Counted from the stretch's first letter, positions 1 to 6,024 are shown. The stretch: DNA of 7,177 nt from Oscillospiraceae bacterium (GCA_900762805.1 CAAFHY010000220.1:1-7177); one strand, 5' to 3'. The notes: generated by a model from the sequence alone, not told the origin. Translations and numbers: made by a program.

Positions 1-76
1 CGTCGGTCATTTTATCCGTCACAACGATGATTTTCGGCTCCTTGCAGCTTTTGTCTATTTTGATTTCGATCTGCAT
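1..76 (-). CDS. LytTR-family DNA-binding regulator, N-terminal fragment (runs off the left edge)
   Basis: Only the first 25 residues lie in the window. They begin MQIEIKIDKSCKEP and continue through an IIVVTDKMTD stretch. From family knowledge, this opening resembles the short one-component LytTR regulators of Firmicutes that are often paired with a DUF3021 membrane protein; those proteins bind direct repeats near promoters. The start is set by an AGGAGG at 88-93, 11 bases upstream of the ATG (complement of 74-76). The LytTR domain itself lies outside the window, so the assignment rests on the N-terminal signature alone. A tandem 10-bp repeat just upstream (127-146) fits autoregulation, but that is inference. 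Confidence 0.6.
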   Translation of the reverse strand, partial: MQIEIKIDKSCKEPKIIVVTDKMTD

Positions 77-87
77 ACGGCTGCTCA

Positions 88-93
88 CCTCCT
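88..93 (-). promoter_or_regulatory. Ribosome binding site of the LytTR gene
   Basis: The minus strand reads AGGAGG followed by TGAGCAGCCGT and then ATG. This is a full anti-Shine-Dalgarno match at a slightly long spacing of 11 bases, and it decides the start of the edge-truncated gene. Confidence 0.75.
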
Positions 94-108
94 CTCTGCT
101 GCAGCTAC

Positions 109-137
109 AGTATAAGAAAATCGGGAACCGATTTCCA
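109..137 (-). promoter_or_regulatory. Candidate proximal promoter of the LytTR gene
   Basis: On the minus strand, TGGAAA (137-132) and TATACT (114-109) are separated by 17 bases, which predicts a transcript start near 102. The -35 lies inside the tandem repeat at 127-146, as expected if a regulator bound there to control this promoter. The -35 matches the consensus at only four of six positions. Confidence 0.45.
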
Positions 138-146
138 CCGATTTCC
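127..146. repeat. Tandem 10-bp direct repeat, candidate LytTR operator
   Basis: ACCGATTTCC occurs twice with no gap, at 127-136 and 137-146. The first copy also forms a 7-bp inverted repeat with AAATCGG at 118-124 (loop GAA). LytTR proteins are known to recognise direct repeats spaced about one helical turn apart. The repeat sits about 50-70 bp upstream of a LytTR start codon and overlaps its candidate -35. Binding is inferred, not shown. Confidence 0.45.
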
Positions 147-234
147 GACAGGTGGTTGTTGTAGAGCCACAGGCGGCAGGCAGCATAAACGATCCCTGCT
201 GCGGCTCCCATTTATCTGTTCGTTCATTGATTGG

Positions 235-263
235 ATTATAGCATACTCCTCCGGCACAGGCAA
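235..263 (-). promoter_or_regulatory. Candidate distal promoter of the LytTR gene, with extended -10
   Basis: The minus strand carries TTGCCT (263-258), a 17-base spacer and TATAAT (240-235). The -10 is preceded by TGC, giving the extended form TGnTATAAT. A transcript starting near 228 would have a leader of about 150 bases before the ATG, including the direct repeats. The -10 is perfect and the -35 is fair. Confidence 0.55.
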
Positions 264-383
264 GCGGCACCGCGGCGTTTATCCTCGGCCTTTGCAAAGC
301 CGTGCGCACAGCTGGCCTTGCCGGGCGTGACCGCCGGGCGGTACATCACAGACCATGACACACTCCCCCGCCGGGCCGGGCGG

Positions 384-413
384 TTGCCTGGGCAGGCGGC
401 ATAATGGTATACT
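384..413 (+). promoter_or_regulatory. Promoter of the LysR-type gene
   Basis: TTGCCT (384-389), an 18-base spacer and TATACT (408-413). The -10 is preceded by TGG, which gives an extended -10. The predicted start near 420 leaves a short leader holding the AAAGGAGG ribosome binding site at 425-432, six bases before the ATG at 439. Confidence 0.6.
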
Positions 414-438
414 TTATTTCTATAAAAGGAGGCGCAGC

Positions 439-1329
439 ATGGAGCTTCGGGTACTTGCATATTCTCTGGCCGTTGCCAGAGAGGAAAATTTCACGCGGGC
501 GGCCGAGCAGCTGCATATCACGCAGCCGACGCTCTCCCGCCAGATCGCCGCCCTTGAAAAGGAGCTGGGTGTTAAGCTGTTCGTGCGCAGCAGCCACAGC
601 ATCGTCCTGACAGAGGACGGTATACTGCTCAAGCGCCGCGCGCAGGAGCTGCTGTCGCTCGCCGACAGGACGCAGCGCGACTTTCTTCGCCGGGACAAGG
701 AGCCGGAGGGCACCGTCGCCGTCGGCAGCGGCGAGTTCCTTTCGACGCGCGTGCTGACCGACTGCATGGCCGCCTTTCACGAAAAGCACCCGCTGATCCG
801 CTATGAGCTGTAAAGCGGCAACACCGGCAATATACAGGACAGCATCGGGCGCGGCCTGCTGGACATGGGGCTGGTGTTCGAGCCGATCGATATCAGAAAA
901 TATGAGTTCCTCCCCATGCCCGTCCGGGAGCAGTGGGGCGCGCTGGTGCCCGAAAACTCCCCGCTGGCTCGGAAAGACGCCCTGACGCCGGAGGATCTGG
1001 CCGGCCTGCCGCTGGTCACCACCGGCAGCGACATCGCACAGAGCGCCCTCAGCGGCTGGCTGGGCCGGTACCAGAGCCGCATCCATGTCATGGCAGCCGG
1101 CAACCTGCTCTACAACGAGGCGCTGATGGCCCGAAGCTGCGGCGGCGCCGCCTTCGGCCTCCGTCTTGACTGCCGGTATGACGGCCTGCGCTTCATCCCG
1201 CTGGCCCCGGCACTCGAAACCGGCACAGCGCTGGCCTGGAAAAAGGAGCAGCCGCTGCCCGCCGCCGCCTCGGCCTTCATCGCCTTCGCTAAGAAATACG
1301 TTGCAGGCGTATCACAGAATAAGATATAA
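439..1329 (+). pseudogene. LysR-type transcriptional regulator interrupted by an in-frame TAA
   Basis: Read through the stop, this is a 296-codon LysR-type regulator, the usual family length. Residues 1-60 form the winged helix-turn-helix, with the hallmark NFTRAAEQLHITQPTLSRQI and then LEKELGVKLFVR. A linker helix and a periplasmic-binding-protein-like effector domain follow (about 90-290). Codon 125 (811-813) is TAA, and the same frame resumes at once with SGNTGNIQDSIGRGLLDMG. Relatives typically have a tyrosine in ELYSGN here, so one substitution in TAT or TAC explains the stop. The start at 439 has AAAGGAGG at 425-432 and a promoter at 384-413. As written, a 124-residue DNA-binding fragment would be made, lacking nearly all of the effector domain. 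ATG 865 lies after the stop but has no ribosome binding site. The gene sits just upstream of the MerR-flavodoxin operon and may once have regulated it. Confidence 0.88.
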
Positions 1330-1332
1330 GCA

Positions 1333-1362
1333 TTGGACATTTTATGGACCTTGCGCTATGAT
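1333..1362 (+). promoter_or_regulatory. Candidate promoter of the MerR-flavodoxin operon
   Basis: TTGGAC (1333-1338) and TATGAT (1357-1362) are 18 bases apart, predicting a start near 1369, ahead of the MerR-like ATG at 1416. The -10 runs directly into a long inverted repeat (1361-1391), so a protein bound there could block RNA polymerase. Confidence 0.45.
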
Positions 1363-1391
1363 AAGGGTGTCCCGCATGGGAACACCCTTAT
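1361..1391. terminator. Inverted repeat: LysR terminator or operator
   Basis: ATAAGGGTGT (1361-1370) pairs perfectly with ACACCCTTAT (1382-1391). CCC/GGG extends the stem inside it, with one bulged A (1381) and a GCAT loop. As RNA read from LysR it is a strong hairpin, but the following TTCTTCC is a weak U-tract. Because it overlaps the candidate -10 and start site of the next operon, it may equally be a DNA operator. Confidence 0.5.
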
Positions 1392-1415
1392 TCTTCCGCA
1401 CAAAAAGGACGAGCC

Positions 1416-1775
1416 ATGACCAGAGAAGAAGCCATTGAGCGCTACCGCATCCCGCTCCCCGTCCTGCGGGCCTACGGGAGCTGGGGGCTTGGCAGCGCGG
1501 CGGAAAAGACGGGCGCGCATCAGCTTGACGGCAGCGACATTGAGCGGCTGAGCCTTATCATGACGCTGTATGACATCGGCTTTGCCGACCGGGAGGTCGA
1601 GCGCTATATGCGGCTGTCCCTCGCCGGCAGCCAAACAGCGGCCGAGCGCAAAAGGCTGCTTGATGAAAAGCGCGGCCAGACGCTGGAGACCATCCATCGC
1701 TGCCAGCAGCAGCTCGACCGGCTCGACCATCTGCGCTACCGGCTGGCCCGCGCCGGCAAACCGGACGCACCCTGA
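1416..1775 (+). CDS. MerR-like helix-turn-helix regulator
   Basis: A 119-residue protein built like a short MerR-type regulator. Residues 4-25 (EEAIERYRIPLPVLRAYGSW) resemble the MerR recognition helices. DGSDIERLSLIMTLYDIGF followed by DREVERYMRL is the typical second half of the DNA-binding domain. A charged, probably coiled-coil dimerisation helix follows from about 70 to 112. There is one cysteine (in HRCQQQ) and no metal-binding or effector domain, so the signal is unknown. The upstream AGGACG is a weak ribosome binding site. The stop at 1773-1775 is 17 bases before the flavodoxin start, so it is probably the operon's own regulator. In Clostridia such small MerR genes often precede flavodoxin, cupin or aldo-keto reductase genes, which is supporting context rather than proof. 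Confidence 0.75.
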   Translation: MTREEAIERYRIPLPVLRAYGSWGLGSAAEKTGAHQLDGSDIERLSLIMTLYDIGFADREVERYMRLSLAGSQTAAERKRLLDEKRGQTLETIHRCQQQLDRLDHLRYRLARAGKPDAP

Positions 1776-1792
1776 CCCATGGAGGTATTACC

Positions 1793-2388
1793 GTGAAAAA
1801 ACTGCTTTCCCTTTTGACAGCCCTGTGCCTGCTGCTGGTGCTGACTGCCTGCGGCGGTACGACAGACCCCGACAGCCAGCCCCCGCGCCGCCGAAGACCG
1901 ACGGGGCGGATAAGGCTTCCGGGGCGCTGATCGTCTATTTCTCCTGCACCGGCAGCACCAGAGCCGCCGCCGAAAGGATCGCCGCACAGACGGGCGGCAC
2001 ACTTTATGGGATCGTGCCCGCCGACCCATACAGCGCCGCCGACCTCAATTACAGCGACAGCGGCTGCCGCGCAAACCGCGAGATGAACGACCCCTCGGCA
2101 CGGCCTGCCGTCGCCGGCGCATGGCCCGACCTGACGGCCTGTGACACCGTATACATCGGCTACCCCATCTGGTGGGGCACCATGCCGCGCATCATCGAGA
2201 CCTTTCTCGACGCCTGTGACCTGTCAGGCAAGACGGTGATGCCCTTCTGCACGTCGGGCAGCAGCGGTATTGCGCAGTCGGTCGCCGCGCTGCGGCAAGC
2301 GGCGCCGCAGGCCGACGTCCGCGATGGTCTGCGTATGAACGGCGTCAGCGACAGTGAGCTGGAGAGCTGGCTCGCCGCCGGAAAATGA
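1793..2388 (+). pseudogene. Flavodoxin-family lipoprotein, broken by one frameshift
   Basis: GTG 1793 follows GGAGG (1781-1785) by seven bases and begins MKKLLSLLTALCLLLVLTAC, a lipoprotein signal peptide with lipobox LTAC and Cys20. This frame stops at 1928-1930 after 45 residues. From about 1880 the flavodoxin continues in the -1 frame. The FMN-phosphate loop is YFSCTGSTRAAAERIA, then come EMNDPSARP, YIGYPIWWG and FCTSGSSGI. Restoring one C in the run 1880-1884 joins the frames as DSQPPAPPKTDGADK and gives exactly 198 residues. The intact form would be an FMN-binding electron carrier tethered outside the membrane, which is unusual for flavodoxins. It lies between the MerR-like and cupin genes and is a paralogue of the gene at 2872. 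The shift is either a real deletion or a homopolymer error. Confidence 0.85.
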
Positions 2389-2429
2389 CGGCGGCCCAAA
2401 TAAAAGAAAAGGAGCCTTGATAAACGATT

Positions 2430-2870
2430 ATGAAGCTGAAAGACCGCCAGACCTTTGACGAGGCAAATATGTTCGGCCGTGGGCAGCCCAACAACGCTTT
2501 TGCCCGGTACTTTGTCGGCAATTCCTATCTCAACCCTCTGACCGACCCGAAATGCGGGCTGTTCCTCGCCAACGTGACCTTTGAACCGGGCTGCCGCAAC
2601 AACCGGCACATCCACCACGCCGCGCGCGGCGGCGGACAGCTGCTGATCTGCACGGCGGGCGAGGGCTGGTATCAGGAGGAGGGCCGCGTGCCTGTCTCTC
2701 TGACCGCCGGCTCCGTGGTCACCATCCCGCCTGAAATCAAACACTGGCACGGCGCCAAAAAGGACAGCTGGTTCTCACACATTGCCGTCGAGCTACCCGG
2801 CGACAGCACCGCCACCGAGTGGTGCGAGCCGGTCAGCGAGCAAATATATCATAATTTGGAGGAAAATTGA
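2430..2870 (+). CDS. Single-domain cupin protein
   Basis: An intact 146-residue cupin. Motif 1 is FEPGCRNNRHIHHAARGGGQ (51-70), giving metal ligands His60, His62 or His63, with Gln70 where classical cupins often have Glu. Motif 2 is TIPPEIKHWHGA (98-109) with His105 and His107. The C-terminal SWFSHIAVELPGD and EWCEPVSEQIY match the small cupins often found beside flavodoxins and carboxymuconolactone decarboxylase-like proteins. A metal-binding fold is secure, but the substrate is unknown. ATG 2430 is preceded by an in-frame TAA (2421-2423), which fixes the start near here. The nearest ribosome binding site, AAAAGGAG (2407-2414), is 15 bases upstream, longer than normal, so translation may be weak or may begin at ATT 2427. 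The stop is one base from the next start. Confidence 0.85.
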   Translation: MKLKDRQTFDEANMFGRGQPNNAFARYFVGNSYLNPLTDPKCGLFLANVTFEPGCRNNRHIHHAARGGGQLLICTAGEGWYQEEGRVPVSLTAGSVVTIPPEIKHWHGAKKDSWFSHIAVELPGDSTATEWCEPVSEQIYHNLEEN

Positions 2871-2871
2871 A

Positions 2872-3352
2872 ATGAGCAAGAAACTGGTCGCATATTTTTC
2901 GGCGAGCGGCGTGACGCGGCAGGCGGCCGAGCGCTTGGCCAAGGCTGCCGGTGCCGAGCTGTTTGAGATCCGGCCGTCCCCTATTCTCACGCCGACCTCG
3001 ACTGGGCCGACCTCGACCGGATGGACAAAAACAGCCACAGCAGCGTCGAAATGAATGACCCCGCCTCCCGCCCCGCCATTGCCGAGCGGCTGGCGGATAT
3101 GGACAAATATGACACCGTATTCGTCGGCTTCCCCATCTGGTGGTATGTTGCGCCGCACATCATCAACACCTTTTTGGAGAGCTACAGCTTCTCCGGGAAA
3201 AAGCTTTGCCCTTTACCACCTCCGGCGGCAGCGGCATGGGCCGGACGGTCGAGGTGCTGCGGGCGATCTGCCCCGACGCCGACTGGCAGAGCGGAAAAAT
3301 GGTGAACGGCCTGTCCGATCGGGCGCTGGCCGACTGGGCCGCCCGTTTTTGA
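2872..3352 (+). pseudogene. Cytosolic flavodoxin-family protein, broken by two frameshifts
   Basis: ATG 2872 lies one base after the cupin stop, with TTGGAGG at 2856-2862. The protein begins MSKKLVAYFSASGVTRQAAE, the FMN-phosphate loop, with no signal peptide. This frame ends at 3054 after 60 residues. A first -1 shift near 2977-2983 leads to [17 protein letters not shown] and [21 protein letters not shown] second near 3209-3215 leads to [15 protein letters not shown] and the C-terminus LADWAARF. Adding one C to 2978-2981 and one T to 3212-3214 gives exactly 160 residues, the normal size for this family. A 15-bp tandem duplication (2991-3020) adds five residues, ADLDR. The intact protein would carry electrons through FMN in the cytoplasm. 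It is the last gene of the operon. Confidence 0.87.
2991..3020 (+). repeat. 15-bp in-frame tandem duplication inside the second flavodoxin
   Basis: GCCGACCTCGACTGG (2991-3005) is followed directly by GCCGACCTCGACCGG (3006-3020), with 14 of 15 bases identical. It encodes [10 protein letters not shown]. Relatives I recall have one ADLDW-like unit before the MDKNSxSSVEMND segment, so the second copy is probably an insertion. Confidence 0.75.
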
Positions 3353-3493
3353 AGCGCGCTATCAAGGTCCGCCTCTAAAACGCAGCGTCAAAAAGCTTTG
3401 CGCCGCGGGGCTCGCTCATGCCTCCCGATCGCTTTCGGGCACCGGCGGCCGGAAGATCCGCCTGCTCCTGAAGCGCGGCCGCGTCTGCCGCAC

Positions 3494-3524
3494 AGCGGCT
3501 GCCTGTCACCGTCGGGCAGCCGCT
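3494..3524 (+). terminator. Weak candidate terminator of the flavodoxin operon
   Basis: A 10-bp perfect stem, AGCGGCTGCC/GGCAGCCGCT, with an 11-base loop about 140 bases after the operon stop. There is no real run of T after it, so intrinsic termination is uncertain. Confidence 0.35.
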
Positions 3525-3561
3525 TCCGTCCTGCCCCCCGCCTTTTCGTCTCTGCCCCGCC

Positions 3562-3581
3562 TTTTGCAGAAAAATGCAAAA
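3562..3581. repeat. Inverted repeat next to the metK promoter, possible operator
   Basis: TTTTGCA (3562-3568) and TGCAAAA (3575-3581) form a perfect 7-bp inverted repeat with a six-base centre. A third related copy, ATTTTGC (3591-3597), lies just after the -35. The arrangement could bind a regulator or simply be an AT-rich promoter-upstream element. Confidence 0.35.
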
Positions 3582-3586
3582 TCCTG

Positions 3587-3615
3587 TTGCATTTTGCCGG
3601 CAGGCGGTGTATAAT
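3587..3615 (+). promoter_or_regulatory. Promoter of the SAM riboswitch-metK transcript
   Basis: TTGCAT (3587-3592), a 17-base spacer and a perfect TATAAT (3610-3615). The predicted transcript starts around 3622, a few bases before the riboswitch P1 helix. Confidence 0.8.
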
Positions 3616-3633
3616 CTATCTCACAACCGAATG

Positions 3634-3736
3634 ATCCTTATCAAGAGAAGCTGAGGGAATAGGCCCTGTGAAGCTCGGCAACCTGCCGCATGGCAAGGTG
3701 CCAAATCCTACGGATGAAGATCCGAGAGATGAGGGA
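3634..3736 (+). ncRNA. SAM-I (S-box) riboswitch aptamer
   Basis: The leader carries the S-box signatures CTTATCAAGAGA, CTGAGGG, GGCCCTGTGAAGC, CGGCAACC, AAGGTGCCAAATCC and GAGATGAGG. P1 pairs CCTTATC (3636-3642) with GATGAGG (3728-3734). P3 is ACCTGCC (3681-3687) with GGCAAGGT (3692-3699, one bulged A). P4 is CGGAT (3711-3715) with ATCCG (3720-3724) around GAAG. The family binds S-adenosylmethionine and turns expression off. It sits directly before metK, whose product makes SAM, so it gives feedback control. GAGGGA (3731-3736), partly in P1, can pair with TCCCTC (3746-3751) as an antiterminator. Confidence 0.96.
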
Positions 3737-3746
3737 AGCCATCCAT

Positions 3747-3774
3747 CCCTCCGCGCGCGGAGGGTTTTTGTTTT
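3747..3774 (+). terminator. Riboswitch-controlled intrinsic terminator
   Basis: The self-complementary arms CCCTCC...GGAGGG (3747-3764) enclose GCGCGC and are followed by TTTTTGTTTT (3765-3774). Its left arm overlaps TCCCTC (3746-3751), used by the antiterminator. SAM-bound P1 therefore frees the terminator, and absence of SAM disrupts it. Confidence 0.9.
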
Positions 3775-3821
3775 CCCGAAGAAAAGATCGTTCGACAAAT
3801 CATTTTCAAGGGAGAATCAAC

Positions 3822-5003
<1,182 letters not shown>

Positions 5004-5424
5004 ACGCGCCGGGTCGGTCGGAGCCGGCAGGAAAAAGCGGGCGCCGGGGACAAATCAACTGTGCAGAGCCGGCGGGGCAGCGCGGTCGTGCGCCGGTACG
5101 CCCCTTCTCGCAGCCGTTACGGAAAGGGCACAGCGGTATTTCAGCCCCGGCAAAAGCACCGCAATAACGGTATGCGCGCAGGAATGGCGCCTGCACAAGG
5201 CTGCCGAGCGCCCCGTTGGCCGTCCCGGCGGCTTCGCCCGACGGCCGCGCGGAACAGCCGTTTGTTTTCAGAAACGCCTATCCGCACAAAAGCCGCATGA
5301 ATCCGGCTGACAGCAGCCGCTTCTTTGCCCCACGCCAGGAACGGATCCCGGCTCCGGCAGGCCCATCAGAAAAAAGCCCTTGACAATGCAGGGGCATGAC
5401 CCAAAGCCGTAAAATACGGAACAC
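5004..5424 (+). other. Long non-coding region after metK
   Basis: I see no convincing gene in these roughly 420 bases; the open frames have no ribosome binding site or recognisable domain. There is a GC-rich hairpin, GGCCGTC (5218-5224) with GACGGCC (5240-5246) and an inner GGCG-GCTT-CGCC. A smaller stem is CGGCTG/CAGCCG (5304-5319), followed by CTTCTTTG, a weak candidate for the metK terminator. At the right end lies AAAAAGCCCTTGAC (5371-5384), complementary to the terminator arm at 5454-5467. Confidence 0.55.
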
Positions 5425-5467
5425 AAAAGCCCTGACGCCGGACAAAGGCCTGCGTCAAGGGCTTTTT
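5425..5467. terminator. Bidirectional terminator between metK and spoVT
   Basis: AAAAGCCCTGACGC (5425-5438) pairs with GCGTCAAGGGCTTTT (5452-5466), with one bulged A. Reading plus, the stem ends in TTTTT; reading minus, it ends in TTTTGTGTT. It can stop transcripts from both convergent genes. A second complementary arm at 5371-5384 matches 5454-5467 over 14 bases and ends in T6 on the minus strand, giving an alternative hairpin. Confidence 0.8.
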
Positions 5468-5493
5468 CTCTGCCGTCAGGCATATCTCTCCGC

Positions 5494-5994
5494 CTATTCG
5501 GTCAGTGCGGCCAGCAGCCGGGCGCACAGCCGCACAAGAGGAGCATCCTCCTCCCGCTGCGAGAGCAGAACGACAGCGCCGACGGCGTCGCTGTCCGAAA
5601 TGACGGGGCAGACCAGGCAGTCCTCCCGCTCCCCGCCGGCCAGCAGCGCACAGCTGCCGCTGAAGGGGCGGCGCGCCTCGATGACCGCCGGCAGCTCTTC
5701 GCCGAGCGCGGCTCCCTCGGCCTTTTTCCGGTCGGCCGAGGCGGCCAGCACCGTCTCGCGGTCACAGATCAGCACGCCGGCATGAGCCGCCGCCGAAAGC
5801 GCCGCCGCAATAGGGGCGGCATACCGCTCAGCCTCATGAAGCGGCGAGTATTTCTTAAAGACCACAGCGCCGTCCGGGGCGGTGAATATCTCCATCGGGT
5901 CGCCGTCGCGGAGGCGCAGCGTCCGCCGGATCTCCTTGGGCACCACGATGCGGCCGAGGCTGTCCACCCGCCGCACGATCCCGGTTGCTTTCAT
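5494..5994 (-). CDS. spoVT: SpoVT-like AbrB-family sporulation regulator
   Basis: A 166-residue DNA-binding regulator. Residues 1-52 form an AbrB swapped-hairpin domain, MKATGIVRRVDSLGRIVVPK followed by EIRRTLRLRDGDPMEIFTAPDG and KKYSPL, close to SpoVT. Residues 55-166 form a GAF-like C-terminal domain as in Bacillus SpoVT, which is slightly longer (178 residues). SpoVT is known to tune forespore sigma-G genes and spore germination properties; that role here is inferred from similarity. The start at 5994 has AAGGGAGA seven bases upstream. An in-frame extension to 6012 would include the ribosome binding site and is rejected. The gene faces metK across a shared terminator. It implies a spore-forming host or recent ancestor. 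Confidence 0.9.
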   Translation of the reverse strand: MKATGIVRRVDSLGRIVVPKEIRRTLRLRDGDPMEIFTAPDGAVVFKKYSPLHEAERYAAPIAAALSAAAHAGVLICDRETVLAASADRKKAEGAALGEELPAVIEARRPFSGSCALLAGGEREDCLVCPVISDSDAVGAVVLLSQREEDAPLVRLCARLLAALTE

Positions 5995-6024
5995 CGTATT
6001 TCTCCCTTTCAAACGGTTTTACCG

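Larger units (their letters stand above)
94..383. other. Divergent intergenic region between LytTR and LysR-type genes
   Basis: I see no convincing gene here. The open frames on both strands lack ribosome binding sites and recognisable domains. The stretch holds two candidate LytTR promoters, a tandem repeat (127-146), and a near-palindrome around CTTTGCAAAG (290-299) that forms part of an 18-base motif also found inverted at 6235-6252. Its GC-rich right half contains several GCCGGGC words of unclear meaning. Confidence 0.6.
3353..3586 (+). other. Non-coding spacer between the flavodoxin operon and the metK promoter
   Basis: I see no gene here. The best structure is a 10-bp inverted repeat, AGCGGCTGCC (3494-3503) with GGCAGCCGCT (3515-3524). 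It could end the flavodoxin operon, but TTCCGTCC after it is a poor U-tract. A smaller hairpin, CCCGA/TCGGG, lies at 3424-3439. The right end contains the TGCAAAA inverted repeat at 3562-3581. Confidence 0.5.

Noticed and set aside
811..813. Stop-codon recoding or selenocysteine/pyrrolysine insertion in the LysR gene
   Set aside because: The codon is TAA, not TGA or TAG, and LysR regulators have no such residue here. A point mutation or sequence error is simpler.
346..1086. A 246-residue open frame antisense to the LysR-type gene
   Set aside because: It is a shadow of the regulator's codon use, with low-complexity composition and no start signal.
1339..1356. Classical MerR dyad operator between the -35 and -10 of the MerR-like operon
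   Set aside because: The spacer has two TGGAC direct words nearby but no clear inverted symmetry and is 18, not 19-20, bases long. The real palindrome is downstream at 1361-1391.
1880..1885. Programmed -1 frameshift in the first flavodoxin
   Set aside because: GCCCCCG does not fit X XXY YYZ in the zero frame, and loss of one C from a run is sufficient.
5380..5385. TTGACA as a -35 element after metK
   Set aside because: The nearest TATAAT-like sequence (TAAAAT, 5410-5415) is 24 bases away, too far for a normal promoter. The TTGAC is explained as part of the arm complementary to the terminator.
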